Shown here: positions 10,383-19,457 of the stretch, one piece after another | How the letters are laid out: the number at the start of each line of letters is the position of its first letter | Numbering within the stretch: position 1 is the stretch's first letter | Assembly: GCA_024236295.1 (NCBI GenBank) | Contig: JACKKT010000006.1 | Coordinates: 124,001-188,000, forward strand | From: Kordiimonadaceae bacterium | Lineage (GTDB): Bacteria; Pseudomonadota; Alphaproteobacteria; Sphingomonadales; Emcibacteraceae | Length of the DNA: 64,000 nucleotides | Direction of reading: 5' to 3' | Made by a program: the position numbers and the translations under genes | Notes under the pieces: model-generated | Database searches by the model: none | What the model was told of the DNA's origin: nothing | Seen by the model: only the letters and a program-made list of their open reading frames with translations

Positions 10383-10398
10383 AATCATTCTAATGATT
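10383..10398. promoter_or_regulatory. Perfect 7-bp dyad upstream of the peroxiredoxin gene
   Basis: AATCATT-CT-AATGATT is a perfect inverted repeat centred about 45 bp before the peroxiredoxin start. It is AT-rich and resembles Fur-superfamily (Fur/Irr/PerR) half-sites, which would fit peroxide or iron control, but the regulator is not identifiable from sequence alone. Confidence 0.42.
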
Positions 10399-10435
10399 AT
10401 CAAAAAATCACTCGCACATAAAAATGGAGATCATA

Positions 10436-11035
10436 ATGTCGCTAATAAATAAGCAAGCCCCGGACTTTACTGCTCAGGCCGTCATGGAAAATGATGAAAT
10501 TAAATCCTTAAATCTGCATGACTATCTTGATGGTGATTATGGTTTGGTATTCTTTTACCCGCTTGATTTTACTTTTGTCTGTCCGTCTGAAATTATTGCC
10601 TTTTCAAACCGAATGGACAAATTCAAAGCCCTCGGCTGTAAAGTGATCGGTGTAAGTGTAGACAGCCAGTTTTCCCATTTTGCCTGGCGTAATACACCGG
10701 TTGAAAAAGGCGGTATCGGTAAAATCAATTTCCCGCTGGTTGCCGACATCACAAAATCAATTGCCACGGATTATGGCGTGCTGATTGAAGGTGCCGGTGT
10801 TGCCCTTCGCGGTTCGTTTCTGATCGATAAAGCCGGTAAAATTCGCCATTATGTCATTAATGATCTGCCACTTGGCCGCAATGTTGATGAGAGTCTCCGA
10901 ATGATTGAGGCGTTACAGTTTACCACTGAGCATGGTGAGGTCTGCCCTGCTGGCTGGAACAAGGGGGATGAGGGAATGAAGCCATCCGCTGAAGGCGTTG
11001 CCAGCTATCTTGAAGGCCACGCAAGTAAACTTTAA
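10436..11035 (+). CDS. Typical 2-Cys peroxiredoxin (AhpC/Prx1 type)
   Basis: Thiol peroxidase reducing H2O2 and organic hydroperoxides in the cytoplasm. From the chosen start it has 199 residues. The peroxidatic Cys is about residue 49 in FTFVCPSE, the catalytic Thr/Arg environment is normal, and the resolving Cys is about residue 170 in GEVCPAGW. A methionine four codons upstream (10424) is possible, but GGAG at 10426-10429 is a well-spaced ribosome site for 10436, so the shorter form is preferred. No ahpF or ahpD follows; thioredoxin is the likely reductant. An intrinsic terminator follows. Confidence 0.93.
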   Translation: MSLINKQAPDFTAQAVMENDEIKSLNLHDYLDGDYGLVFFYPLDFTFVCPSEIIAFSNRMDKFKALGCKVIGVSVDSQFSHFAWRNTPVEKGGIGKINFPLVADITKSIATDYGVLIEGAGVALRGSFLIDKAGKIRHYVINDLPLGRNVDESLRMIEALQFTTEHGEVCPAGWNKGDEGMKPSAEGVASYLEGHASKL

Positions 11036-11056
11036 GTCTTATAACAATCAAACAAG

Positions 11057-11090
11057 AAAACCCCTGTCAACAATGCAGGGGTTTTTTATT
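11057..11090 (+). terminator. Intrinsic terminator after the peroxiredoxin gene
   Basis: CCCCTG (11061-11066) pairs with CAGGGG (11076-11081) around a 9-base loop, flanked by A4 and a run of six T. This is a canonical rho-independent terminator 22 bp after the stop codon. Confidence 0.9.
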
Positions 11091-11149
11091 TTTTAAGCCA
11101 TTGCCTTTCCTGTCAGGATTAAGTAGTCTGCGCCACACTTACCAACCGC

Positions 11150-11226
11150 GCACCCGTAGCTCAGCTGGATAGAGTGCTGCCCTCCGAAGGCAGAGGTCAT
11201 GGGTTCGAATCCCGTCGGGTGCGCCA
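11150..11226 (+). tRNA. tRNA-Arg (anticodon CCG)
   Basis: 77-base tRNA with a 7-bp acceptor stem GCACCCG/CGGGTGC, D-arm AGCTCAGCTGG, anticodon stem CTGCC/GGCAG with loop CTCCGAA (anticodon CCG, reading CGG), T-arm with GGTTCGAAT, discriminator G and encoded CCA. The gene is intact, and its 3' 50 bases are duplicated at 37640-37689, so it served as the integration site of the adjoining island. Confidence 0.97.
11177..11226 (+). repeat. Left attachment repeat (3' part of tRNA-Arg)
   Basis: 50 bp identical to 37640-37689, from CTGCCCTCCG (anticodon stem) to the terminal CCA. Identity stops at the base before (G here, C at the right copy) and just after CCA, defining the maximal att core. Confidence 0.93.
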
Positions 11227-11291
11227 GTAAGGTGTTGATTTTATTAGCATTTTACTAACTGACTTAGTGAACTATCTGCTCATATTTTTTC

Positions 11292-11311
11292 TAGCAATCA
11301 TATAGCAATCA
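11292..11311 (+). promoter_or_regulatory. Putative integrase arm-type sites, left end
   Basis: Two direct copies of TAGCAATCA (11292-11300 and 11303-11311) start 11 bp apart, about one helical turn. Similar repeats occur at the right end beside the integrase start, in the same orientation, as expected for arm-type binding sites of a DUF4102-type integrase. Confidence 0.5.
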
Positions 11312-11358
11312 CCCAAACTAAATTATACAAAAATTTCATGGCATTTGTCTTAAAACAT

Positions 11359-12576
11359 TTAAACCTGAGACCAATGAGTATATTCTTCATCCGTGATGTC
11401 GAATTGCTCGTAACCCACTAATTCAAGCCAGGGGTCGCCTTCCATATCTTGAAATTCTCTTTTTAATTTTAGGTTGGTATCGTTTTCATCAAATACATCG
11501 AGATTGCATGCAAACAGCACTAACGAACTAGCATCGGTCGAATTATCAGCTGCACTTAAATATTTTATTCCCATTATTTGATTACCAGCAGGTGACTTAA
11601 CATAATACCTAATAAATTCAGTGATCACTTGTGTAGGGATGTAATCCAGATGAGCTGTAGATTTGTCTCTGTTAATGGGTTTCCGCAATTCGTCAACAAA
11701 GGCATGCAAAAATGCAATGGCAATTGCATCTTCATAATTAGGATCAAATATTTCCAATTTTTCAGGTAAAACTGTTAAATCCAATACCTCAATTTCTTTT
11801 AATACAGCCCATTCACCAATAATGAAACTGCCAGCCCCTGCCACAGTTTCCCTCTTAGCTGTCTCAACCGAATGGCTACCGTAAAACATTGAAATACCAG
11901 GGGGGCTCATTCTGTTGGCTTGAGTTGCATACCTTGATGGCGGCGGTCCCAACTCTGATGGTTGAGTTGGTATTTTATCTCCTTCAAAATACCTAATCCT
12001 AAAAAATCTATCTGAAGTCGCAATAGTCGTAAATAAATTAAACTTTGAAAACCAGTTTTTAATATCCTCAAAAAGTTCCTGCGGAGACGTTTGTAACCAT
12101 GGTTCCGAATTTTCTTCTCCTCCGTGGAAGTAAAATCGTTTTCGAGTTTTTACTATTTTACAAAAACTATCCCAACTATGGGTTAAATCATCAACTGGAT
12201 TTCCATAAAATTCATGAGTACTACACCAAATTTCTGAACTCCTGTCTTCCAAAAAATTGATTACATAGTTCAAAACTTCCTCAGTCTCATCATTTGGTAG
12301 TTTAAGCCCCAAGTTATAAAGAACAGCATCAGTATTTTCTGGCTCCTGTACATAACCCTCATACCCTGAGGAATAGAAAACATTAGCATCTTCATAGTAG
12401 TGATTAACTGTTGCATAAATACTAGCACAAACAGAATCAATATCCGCCGCAATATATGCTTCTGCATTTGCTCCACAGTAATCACATTTGCAAGAACTAG
12501 CGCTTTCCTTAATAATTTTTTTTAATGGATTATTTCCAAAGCAGTCAGCGCAAATATACTTTTTTCTTGTTTCCAT
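11359..12576 (-). CDS. HEPN/RES-type protein, putative NAD-degrading toxin in the hsd operon
   Basis: 405-residue protein with an N-terminal zinc-ribbon-like CxxC pair region (ICADCF at about 8-13, CKCDYCG at about 29-35), a HEPN/RES-N-terminal-like helical middle, and a C-terminal RES domain. RES hallmarks seen are FFRIRYF, ELGPPPSRYATQANRMSPPG, MFYGSHSVETAKRE (Tyr and Glu), YIPTQVITEFIR and GIKYLS (late Ser). Known RES toxins such as MbcT consume NAD+. It begins 3 bp after hsdR, with a GAGGGGG ribosome site inside the end of hsdR, so it is the fourth gene of the restriction operon. No adjacent Xre/MbcA-type antitoxin is present. A defence effector role is inference. Confidence 0.78.
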   Translation of the reverse strand: METRKKYICADCFGNNPLKKIIKESASSCKCDYCGANAEAYIAADIDSVCASIYATVNHYYEDANVFYSSGYEGYVQEPENTDAVLYNLGLKLPNDETEEVLNYVINFLEDRSSEIWCSTHEFYGNPVDDLTHSWDSFCKIVKTRKRFYFHGGEENSEPWLQTSPQELFEDIKNWFSKFNLFTTIATSDRFFRIRYFEGDKIPTQPSELGPPPSRYATQANRMSPPGISMFYGSHSVETAKRETVAGAGSFIIGEWAVLKEIEVLDLTVLPEKLEIFDPNYEDAIAIAFLHAFVDELRKPINRDKSTAHLDYIPTQVITEFIRYYVKSPAGNQIMGIKYLSAADNSTDASSLVLFACNLDVFDENDTNLKLKREFQDMEGDPWLELVGYEQFDITDEEYTHWSQV

Positions 12577-12579
12577 TAA

Positions 12580-14910
12580 TTATTCCCCCTCATATAAATA
12601 TTTTTGAAACCCAATAAACGTATCACGTATTTTTGCAACGCCTCCGAGTTGTGCTGCCGCTTCAGCGGTTGAATTGTATTTTAACTCTAACAAGTCCGGC
12701 AACTTTTCTTGATCCAGTTCACCTACTCCCTGTGCTTCATATTGGCCTAGAACGAACTCTAAGAAAGCTTGAAGCTTATCGTCGTACCCATCAAGAATTT
12801 CACCTTTATGCGCTTCCACACGCTCTGTACGGGTGATAAGCTGCATAGCGAAGGCGATGTAGGCGAGAACGTCGAATAGGTCACTGTTTTCGGCTTCAAT
12901 GAGCTTTGCCACCTCATTTAGTTCTGTTTCGCCGTATCCTCGTTCGCCTAAACCTTGAATTAATGCTTTACGGGTATCTGGCTGCCCCCAAAGTATTCGC
13001 AACTCATCTTCATTCTTAAAGAGTTCCGGAAGCTCACCAAACAGCTTTTCTATGAATTGAGCGGGTGAAATCGGTTTACCGTCAGGTCCCCAAAAGGATG
13101 TAGAAGCCATATGTTTAATAGTTCTAAACGTCCCATCCGCTAACTTAATAACAAGGGTTGTTACTGGTTCAGGGTCATCGCCGCCGTCCTCTGGCGGTTC
13201 ATCCCGATCATCCGGCACTATTGGTGTCTTTGGTCGCTCAGGACGCTCCACCGGGTCAATAGGTTCGCCGTCCCACTCAGGGTCTTCAAACATTTCATAG
13301 TTTCTGCAGAAGTCATAAATGGTGAAATAATCTTTATTGTCAAAAAGTCGAGTACCACGACCAATAATCTGCTTGAACTCTATCATGTTCTTTACGGGCT
13401 TCATCAGCACTATATTCCGCACATTACGGGCATCTACGCCGGTTGAAAGCTTGGTGCTGGTGGTCAATATCGTGGGGATTGTCTTTTCATTGTCCTGGAA
13501 GGTGCGAAGGAACTCTTCCCCCCGGGCGCCATCATCCGCGCCAACCCGTTCACAATAATGAAGGCTTTCACTTTCCTTAACCTGATTAATCAAGTCACGG
13601 ATCAGCGCAGCATGAGGCTGCCCTTTGCAAAAGACAAGGGCCTTTTCATTCTGGTTGGCTTCATCCATATATATCTCGACACGCTTGGCTTCACGTTCTT
13701 TAATCACAATGCCACCAGAACGGTTAAAATCATCCTCGGTATAGCGCTTACCTTCCTCAACTTCGCCGTCAAGGATCGTATCACCCGGCGTATAAACATA
13801 ATCATCCATAGTGGTGGCAATCTGGCGCACCCGAAACGGCGTTAGAAAGCCATCATTAATACCTTCTTTGAGGGAGTATTCATAAACGGGGCGTCCAAAA
13901 TAACTATAGGTATCGACATTGTTCTTCCGTTTTGGTGTGGCAGTTAGGCCAAGCTGAACCGCTGGTGAGAAATATTCCAATATTTCCCGCCAAGAGCCTT
14001 CATCTTTTGCCCCGCCGCGGTGGCACTCATCAATGATGATGAAATCAAAGAAATCTTCCGGATATTCACCAAAGTATGGCGTATCATTTGGTCCAGACAT
14101 AAAGGTTTGAAAGATGGTGAAAAAGATACTGGCATTTTTCGGAACATGGCCTTTTTTCTTAATCTCGCTCGGCTCTATACGTGCCAGTGCATCTTCAGCA
14201 AATGCAGAGAAGCTATTATAAGCCTGATCAGCCAAAATATTACGATCCGCAAGGAACAGAATGCGGGGGCGACGGTTTGGCTCACGGCTGAGGTTCCAAC
14301 GGCTTTGAAACAGCTTCCATGAAAGCTGAAAGGCAATGGCGGTTTTTCCTGTCCCTGTGGCAAGGGTTAGTAATATGCGTTCTTTTCCTGCTGCCACCGC
14401 ATCCAAGGCCCGTTCAATGGCATTATCCTGGTAATAGCGTAGCTGCCATGTGCCGCCACGATCTTCAAAGGGGATAGCGGAAAAACGATCCCGCCAATCA
14501 TTCTCGGCCATGAAAGTGCGGTTCCAAAGCTCTTCTGGGGAGGGGATTGCCGCCATACTGGAAAGCTCAACTTCCTGACCTGTTTTGGTGTCTATTTCAT
14601 AAATACCTTTTCCATTGGTACAATATGTAAACCTCACTTGGAGGCGTTCTGCATATTCAATAGCCTGAGGGCGTCCCTCTGAAATTGGGTATTTTTCAGC
14701 CTTGGCTTCGATAATTGCCAGTTTTTTATTTCGGTAAATCAGTACATAATCCGCAGAAAGTGGCTGCGCCCTGCGTCCACCACCCACCAAACGGCCATCC
14801 GTGATCTTGTGTTCGTTATATACAAGGCTACCCTCAACAATGCCCCAACCAGCAGCCTTAAGAGCAGGGTCAATTAAGTCATATCTGGTTTGGGCTTCGT
14901 TTCTCCTCAT
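12580..14910 (-). CDS. hsdR: Type I restriction enzyme, R subunit (EcoEI-like)
   Basis: ATP-dependent DNA translocase and endonuclease of a type I restriction system, 776 residues, the length of the EcoEI-type branch. The N-terminal PD-(D/E)xK nuclease is visible as Asp in SADYVLIY and EAK in LAIIEAKAEKYP. Helicase motifs follow: Walker A ATGTGKT, Walker B-like DECHRGG, LTATPKR, and IIGRGTRLFD (motif VI). The C-terminal portion matches the HsdR-interacting EcoEI R_C type. It overlaps the hsdS stop by four bases (ATGA), so translation is coupled. No lesion is seen, so the enzyme is expected to be active. Confidence 0.95.
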   Translation of the reverse strand: MRRNEAQTRYDLIDPALKAAGWGIVEGSLVYNEHKITDGRLVGGGRRAQPLSADYVLIYRNKKLAIIEAKAEKYPISEGRPQAIEYAERLQVRFTYCTNGKGIYEIDTKTGQEVELSSMAAIPSPEELWNRTFMAENDWRDRFSAIPFEDRGGTWQLRYYQDNAIERALDAVAAGKERILLTLATGTGKTAIAFQLSWKLFQSRWNLSREPNRRPRILFLADRNILADQAYNSFSAFAEDALARIEPSEIKKKGHVPKNASIFFTIFQTFMSGPNDTPYFGEYPEDFFDFIIIDECHRGGAKDEGSWREILEYFSPAVQLGLTATPKRKNNVDTYSYFGRPVYEYSLKEGINDGFLTPFRVRQIATTMDDYVYTPGDTILDGEVEEGKRYTEDDFNRSGGIVIKEREAKRVEIYMDEANQNEKALVFCKGQPHAALIRDLINQVKESESLHYCERVGADDGARGEEFLRTFQDNEKTIPTILTTSTKLSTGVDARNVRNIVLMKPVKNMIEFKQIIGRGTRLFDNKDYFTIYDFCRNYEMFEDPEWDGEPIDPVERPERPKTPIVPDDRDEPPEDGGDDPEPVTTLVIKLADGTFRTIKHMASTSFWGPDGKPISPAQFIEKLFGELPELFKNEDELRILWGQPDTRKALIQGLGERGYGETELNEVAKLIEAENSDLFDVLAYIAFAMQLITRTERVEAHKGEILDGYDDKLQAFLEFVLGQYEAQGVGELDQEKLPDLLELKYNSTAEAAAQLGGVAKIRDTFIGFQKYLYEGE

Positions 14911-16067
14911 GCCACCTCCGACATATCAGAGGTTAACTCCCCAGCGAAAGCTTTTTGTAGTAGGGATTGCTTGAGTTCTTTAAGGGAAGTGAGTTTCTGC
15001 TGATTATTAGTTATGAGTTTTTGTGTCTTTACAAGAATACTATCTAGTTTTTGAATAATTTCATCCTGTTTATTGATTTCTGGATAAGGTACGACAGCAG
15101 CCTTTATTGTGCGTAGAATTATACGTTTAATAGCTGCCCCCGTCATTTTTCCAGTTATCTGCTTGAAACCATTGGGGCTTTGTATGTAATACTTCAAAAA
15201 CTGTGACCTAATAACATTTTGTTTAGTTTTTATTAGGCATACGCTAGATAATAAACTAATAGGTTCATGTAATTCATTTAGGCAAATGTTACCTGTGTTT
15301 GCTCCATCTTTTGTTAATAGAATATCACCAAATTCTGCATTGCATCTTGGGTAAATGGTGTTGTGAAATTCAGCATTGGTATACTGCAAATTTTTCAAAA
15401 TCATATGATTAGTCCTGATATTTTTCGAAGTAATATAAAGAAATGATCCTTCGAATTTTTCAGAACTAAGAACCTTTGGTGAGTGATGAGCTCCATCCTG
15501 AATTTTTTCACACACATCATTAAATGTACTCTCAACCCACCCTTCACCTTTTTGGGTGAAGATGTTGTTGAGGTAGCTTTCGAAGAGGTCGCGGGCGTTT
15601 TGAATGTTTTTTTCAGTGTTGGCGATGGCCTGATCAATCCCCTCAAACACCTCATCCAATATCGCCACAATTCGCTTTTGTTCTTCAAGGGGTGGGATTG
15701 GAACCATTAATTCCTTTAACAGCCTGTAATGCCTAGCGTAACCCAATGATTTAATCGGATTTGCCATTATAAAATAATAAAAGAACTTGGTATCAATATC
15801 ATTTATTGGTTGAAGAATTTTCACTCCATCCGCACCCTTAACGAAATCAAAATCAATATATTTAATAGTTTGTGTATGGTCTCCAAAGATAACAACAGGC
15901 TTGGTAACATGAAAGACATCTTCTTTTAAATTCCAGTAGCCATTAATGTGATCCTTTTCTTGAGATATAATTGGAAATCGTCCCTCTAATAAAAATGATT
16001 TCTTAGGTATCTTTCTCGTATTTCCAACTTTTTCAATACAGTTTTCAAAACTATCTTTGACCCACAT
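14907..16067 (-). CDS. hsdS: Type I restriction-modification specificity subunit S
   Basis: DNA-recognition subunit of 386 residues with two target-recognition domains. TRD1 occupies roughly the first 115 residues and ends at the conserved VPIPPLEEQKRIVAILDEVF helix; TRD2 starts near EGWVESTFNDVCEKI, ends near VPYPEINKQDEIIQKLDSI, and is followed by the distal helix with LKQSLLQKAFAGEL. The ATG at 16067 shares one base with the hsdM stop (TGATG), and its 3' end overlaps hsdR by four bases. The two TRDs imply a bipartite target, which cannot be read from sequence. Confidence 0.93.
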   Translation of the reverse strand: MWVKDSFENCIEKVGNTRKIPKKSFLLEGRFPIISQEKDHINGYWNLKEDVFHVTKPVVIFGDHTQTIKYIDFDFVKGADGVKILQPINDIDTKFFYYFIMANPIKSLGYARHYRLLKELMVPIPPLEEQKRIVAILDEVFEGIDQAIANTEKNIQNARDLFESYLNNIFTQKGEGWVESTFNDVCEKIQDGAHHSPKVLSSEKFEGSFLYITSKNIRTNHMILKNLQYTNAEFHNTIYPRCNAEFGDILLTKDGANTGNICLNELHEPISLLSSVCLIKTKQNVIRSQFLKYYIQSPNGFKQITGKMTGAAIKRIILRTIKAAVVPYPEINKQDEIIQKLDSILVKTQKLITNNQQKLTSLKELKQSLLQKAFAGELTSDMSEVA

Positions 16068-17518
16068 CAAAGCATCTCCTGAATTTGGTACAGGATTTCG
16101 GCACTCTCTGTATCAAGAGCCATTATTTCGGAAATAATTTCCTGCGGTTCACGCAGGGGGGCTTCTTCTGGCGCAAACGGATTTTTAACTGATAAATCAT
16201 AAGTGGCGGGGTCAATATCAGCGCGCTTAATCGTCCATGAATTATCACTGTCAGGCTTTGTTTTTTGCAGATCAACAAATTCGCCAAGGTCATTATCATT
16301 GAGCGGGTTGGTCTTGCCCATGTTGCGACCTGGATTGAGCGCATAGAACCATGTTTTTTCGGTTGGTCTGCCTTTCTCAAAGAAAAGCACCACGGTTTTA
16401 ACCCCCGCGCCAAGGAATGTGCCGCTTGGCATATCCAGCACAGTATGTAGGTTACAGCTTTCCAGTAGTTCTTTGCGGAGGGATACAGAGGCATTGTCAG
16501 AGTTACTGAGGAAAGTATTTTTAATCACAACCGCACCCCGCCCGCCAGCCTTAAGGCTTTTAATAAAATGCTGCAGGAACAAAAAGGCAGTTTCACCCGT
16601 TTTGATCGGGAAATTTTGCTGTACTTCCTTGCGCTCATTACCGCCAAATGGTGGGTTGGCAAGGACAATGTTAAAGCGGTCCTTTTCCTGCAAATCCATT
16701 ACATTTTCACCAAGGGTATTGGTGTGGATGATATTAGGAGCTTCAATGCCATGCAGGATCATATTCATGATGGCAATGACGTAGGCGAGGCTTTTCTTTT
16801 CCTTGCCGTAGAAGGTTTTCTTTTGCAGGGTTTCTAAGTCATCAGCCTTCGTTGCCATGGGACGCATATAGTCAAATGCCTCGCACAGGAAACCAGCGCT
16901 ACCCACTGCACCATCATAGATGGTTTCACCGATCTTTGGATCAATAACCTTTATCATGGCGCGGATAAGAGACCGAGGTGTATAATATTCCCCGCCATTA
17001 CGGCCCGCATTGCCCATATTCTTGATCTTGGCTTCATAGAGATGAGATAGCTCATGCTTTTCCGATTGGTTGTTGAAAGAAAGATGATCCATTTCCTCAA
17101 CCACATCACGTAGGGAATACCCGCTTTGAAAACGGTTTTTAATTTCACCAAAAATTTCCCCGATTTTATATTCGATGGTGTCGGGGTCGGTTGTTCGTTC
17201 TTTAAAACCTTTTAGGTACGGGAATAGTTCCCCGTCCACATACTGGATCAGATCATCACCAACCAATGCATTGTCATGGTCAACACTTCCATCTGCTTTC
17301 TTTGGCGCCGCCCATACCCCCCAGCTGTGCTCAATATCAATGATACGGGTATATGTCTTGCCGACAAGTTCGGCCTCCATGGCCCGCTCGCCCTCAAGCC
17401 CATCAAGATATTTCAGAAACAAAAGCCATGAAGTCTGTTCCGTATAATCAAGCTCAGAAGCACACCCGGCTTCTTTTCGAAGTATATCATCAATGTTTTT
17501 GAAAGTTTGTTCGAACAT
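16067..17518 (-). CDS. hsdM: Type I restriction-modification methyltransferase subunit M
   Basis: N6-adenine DNA methyltransferase subunit, 483 residues. The N-terminal HsdM_N helical bundle (MFEQTFKNIDDILRKEAG...) is followed by an AdoMet domain with motif I as IYDGAVGSAGFLCEAF and the catalytic motif IV NPPFGG. Motif I departs from the common DPACGTGGF wording, but this DGAVGSAG variant retains the glycine loop. It is the promoter-proximal gene of hsdM-hsdS-hsdR-RES. The 128 bp upstream, to the next gene's end, must hold the operon promoter; no clear control site was recognised. Confidence 0.95.
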   Translation of the reverse strand: MFEQTFKNIDDILRKEAGCASELDYTEQTSWLLFLKYLDGLEGERAMEAELVGKTYTRIIDIEHSWGVWAAPKKADGSVDHDNALVGDDLIQYVDGELFPYLKGFKERTTDPDTIEYKIGEIFGEIKNRFQSGYSLRDVVEEMDHLSFNNQSEKHELSHLYEAKIKNMGNAGRNGGEYYTPRSLIRAMIKVIDPKIGETIYDGAVGSAGFLCEAFDYMRPMATKADDLETLQKKTFYGKEKKSLAYVIAIMNMILHGIEAPNIIHTNTLGENVMDLQEKDRFNIVLANPPFGGNERKEVQQNFPIKTGETAFLFLQHFIKSLKAGGRGAVVIKNTFLSNSDNASVSLRKELLESCNLHTVLDMPSGTFLGAGVKTVVLFFEKGRPTEKTWFYALNPGRNMGKTNPLNDNDLGEFVDLQKTKPDSDNSWTIKRADIDPATYDLSVKNPFAPEEAPLREPQEIISEIMALDTESAEILYQIQEML

Positions 17519-17646
17519 TTTGTACGGGCGATCCTGTTATTCAGTTACTAAATTTCAGGAACGTGGTCCAACCTAACATGAGAATCCCCCATCCCTTTTG
17601 ATTACGATAGGATAATTGATTTACAAGCGCAAGTTTTCACATGTTG

Positions 17647-18264
17647 TCAGGTAATAAAATCTTCTCCCAGAATATTTAACAAATGACGCGCTTCCCATAA
17701 TGCCAATTCCCGGTAATGAGTTTCTTTTCTTTGAAGCTTCTTAAAGGTCTTCCAGTGCATGCCTTTTGGCTTTTGGTATATGTCTCCATCAAATATGGAA
17801 CCGGAGTCCCCTGCGCGCTCCCTGAGCTTCTGAGCGCGTCTGGCGGCACGGTCAAAGAGTTGCTCCCTTTGGCTGGTATAAGCAAGGTTCATGCAGTGGC
17901 GACAGACGAAATAAGGATTACCAGCATAAAGGTGTTGAACATATTTTCTGCACCCACGTCCCGGGCAAACGAAATAAGGACGCGATCCGCCAAATCGGCA
18001 ATTTGCCCAATATATTTGAACATCCATTTCAACATCTTGCCATTCCCCTCCGTATGGTCGGGATTTATAAATTAGCCTTATACTCCCCACTTCTGACCGG
18101 AAGTTTATTGAACCTACTTTCTCACCGTTTCTCGACCAGGTGAGCAATCCCCCACAACCTGTTCTTAAATACCCCTCCTGGTTCATCCTTAAAATGTCCA
18201 GCCGGGTATGGCCTTCGACAACTCCTTTACTACTCCATCTGTATCCTGAACCGTAACCGCCCAT
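17647..18264 (-). CDS. Mobile-element zinc-ribbon protein, function unknown
   Basis: 205-residue protein beginning MGGYGSGYRWSSKG, a wording that recurs in unannotated proteins of prophages and islands. A four-cysteine zinc ribbon is evident (CPGRGC, then CRHC about 17 residues later). The C-terminal third is strongly basic and helical (RAARRAQKLRERAG, KTFKKLQRKETHYRELALWEARHLL), suggesting nucleic-acid binding. No catalytic motif is seen. It ends 128 bp upstream of hsdM on the same strand. A role in island maintenance is possible but unsupported. Confidence 0.6.
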   Translation of the reverse strand: MGGYGSGYRWSSKGVVEGHTRLDILRMNQEGYLRTGCGGLLTWSRNGEKVGSINFRSEVGSIRLIYKSRPYGGEWQDVEMDVQIYWANCRFGGSRPYFVCPGRGCRKYVQHLYAGNPYFVCRHCMNLAYTSQREQLFDRAARRAQKLRERAGDSGSIFDGDIYQKPKGMHWKTFKKLQRKETHYRELALWEARHLLNILGEDFIT

Positions 18265-18488
18265 TTATCCCTTTCCCTTTCGTTTTTCCGAAATCTCTTG
18301 TGAATTTGAACAATTTTGAACACAAAAACAGGAATTGTTGAAAACGCACCCGGGTAGGAGTGCTTATTTATTGTTGTTTTCTGCTACTTTTGCATAAAAG
18401 TCTGGCACTAGTCTGGGTATATATAGAAGGAGTGCCACCCGTGTGAACTATAAGCATAATACCAGATTGGCTGTTTTCCTATATTCTA

Positions 18489-19070
18489 TTATTTAATAAC
18501 CTTTAATTTCACCTTTTTTGGTTCCTCCGTAGGAACTATAAAAGTTTCATCATATGAACCATTATACTGTTTCTTACTCTTTTTACTTTCCCGCCTCATT
18601 TTAGTGTAATGGTCGATCATTTTTTCCGTTACAGATTTCCATTCGTTCGTCGCTGGTGCAAAGGTCCCATTTTCACTTATTGTAGGGAAGAATGTAAGTC
18701 GGTATTGCGATGGCTCTTTGGCCTTTCCATATCTGCCGCCTTGGAAAGTTTGGCGAATTAGACCTAACATCTCTGCCTCATCTATTGTCGCTCTTATGTC
18801 CGGCCGTCTTATTCCCCAAACTACTAGTTGATCGTATGTTGCCATTAGCCGTCCGTTTTCTTGTCCAGCGTTAGCCATATGATCACATAACAAAAAATCT
18901 ATTAAGAGCGCGCATTTTCTCGATCTGGAACGCCAAGCGTTTGATTCTAAGAGTTCCGCAGTGACCCAGGTCCATTTTTTGTCTTTTGGCGGCCCCATTC
19001 TTTTGGATAACCTACCATTATGTTTTCCGGAAGAACGCCCGGTATGATCCGCTTTACCGAAACTAGCCAT
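18489..19070 (-). CDS. Possible winged-helix replication/accessory protein of the island
   Basis: 193-residue soluble basic protein. The middle (ALLIDFLLCDHMANAGQENGRLMATYDQLVVWGIRRPDIRATIDEAEMLGLI) has the helix-turn-helix rhythm of a winged-helix domain; the N-terminus is rich in Gly/Ser/Lys and the C-terminus in Lys. Proteins of this general type sit beside AlpA-like regulators in integrated elements. Here the AlpA-like gene lies 22 bp upstream on the same strand, so the two are probably co-transcribed. DNA binding is inferred only; a replication role is a guess from context. Confidence 0.45.
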   Translation of the reverse strand: MASFGKADHTGRSSGKHNGRLSKRMGPPKDKKWTWVTAELLESNAWRSRSRKCALLIDFLLCDHMANAGQENGRLMATYDQLVVWGIRRPDIRATIDEAEMLGLIRQTFQGGRYGKAKEPSQYRLTFFPTISENGTFAPATNEWKSVTEKMIDHYTKMRRESKKSKKQYNGSYDETFIVPTEEPKKVKLKVIK

Positions 19071-19092
19071 ATAAATTACTCCATATTTTTGA

Positions 19093-19332
19093 TCACTCTA
19101 AGCCCACTTCAGAAGTAGAAGTAAAACGATTGCTTTCCATCCAAAAATCAAGGTCCTTGAGGTCATATACCACTGCCCTACCCAATTTTAAAAAAGCCGG
19201 ACCTTCACCTGTAATTCTGTATTTATCGAATGTTGATTTAGAAAGCCCGCAATATGCCGCCGCGTCTGAGGTTCTTAACCTCAAATTTTTAAAAGTCTGT
19301 TTCTCGATGCCCAATGTAATATCCTTTGCCAT
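19093..19332 (-). CDS. AlpA/excisionase-family DNA-binding protein
   Basis: 79-residue MerR-like helix-turn-helix protein: LRTSDAAAYCGLSKSTFDKYRITGEGPAFLKLGRAVVYDLKDLDFWM is the standard AlpA/Xis layout (HTH, then a beta-wing containing the G-A/R-V-Y-strand and the 'DL..W' helix). In prophages and P4-like islands such proteins act as excisionases or activate integrase expression. The integrase of this island lies 17 kb away at the other end, so control in trans is implied. It is divergent from umuD, with an SOS box in the shared intergenic region. Confidence 0.78.
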   Translation of the reverse strand: MAKDITLGIEKQTFKNLRLRTSDAAAYCGLSKSTFDKYRITGEGPAFLKLGRAVVYDLKDLDFWMESNRFTSTSEVGLE

Positions 19333-19457
19333 TTAATAGGATTATATTGTACCACAATTTATACTTTCTTCCAACTGCATATTTTATTATAACTATTTGA
19401 TTTTAAACAATTAAATATTTTATTTTTTTAAGAGCAAAATAATTTTTCTTTACATTT

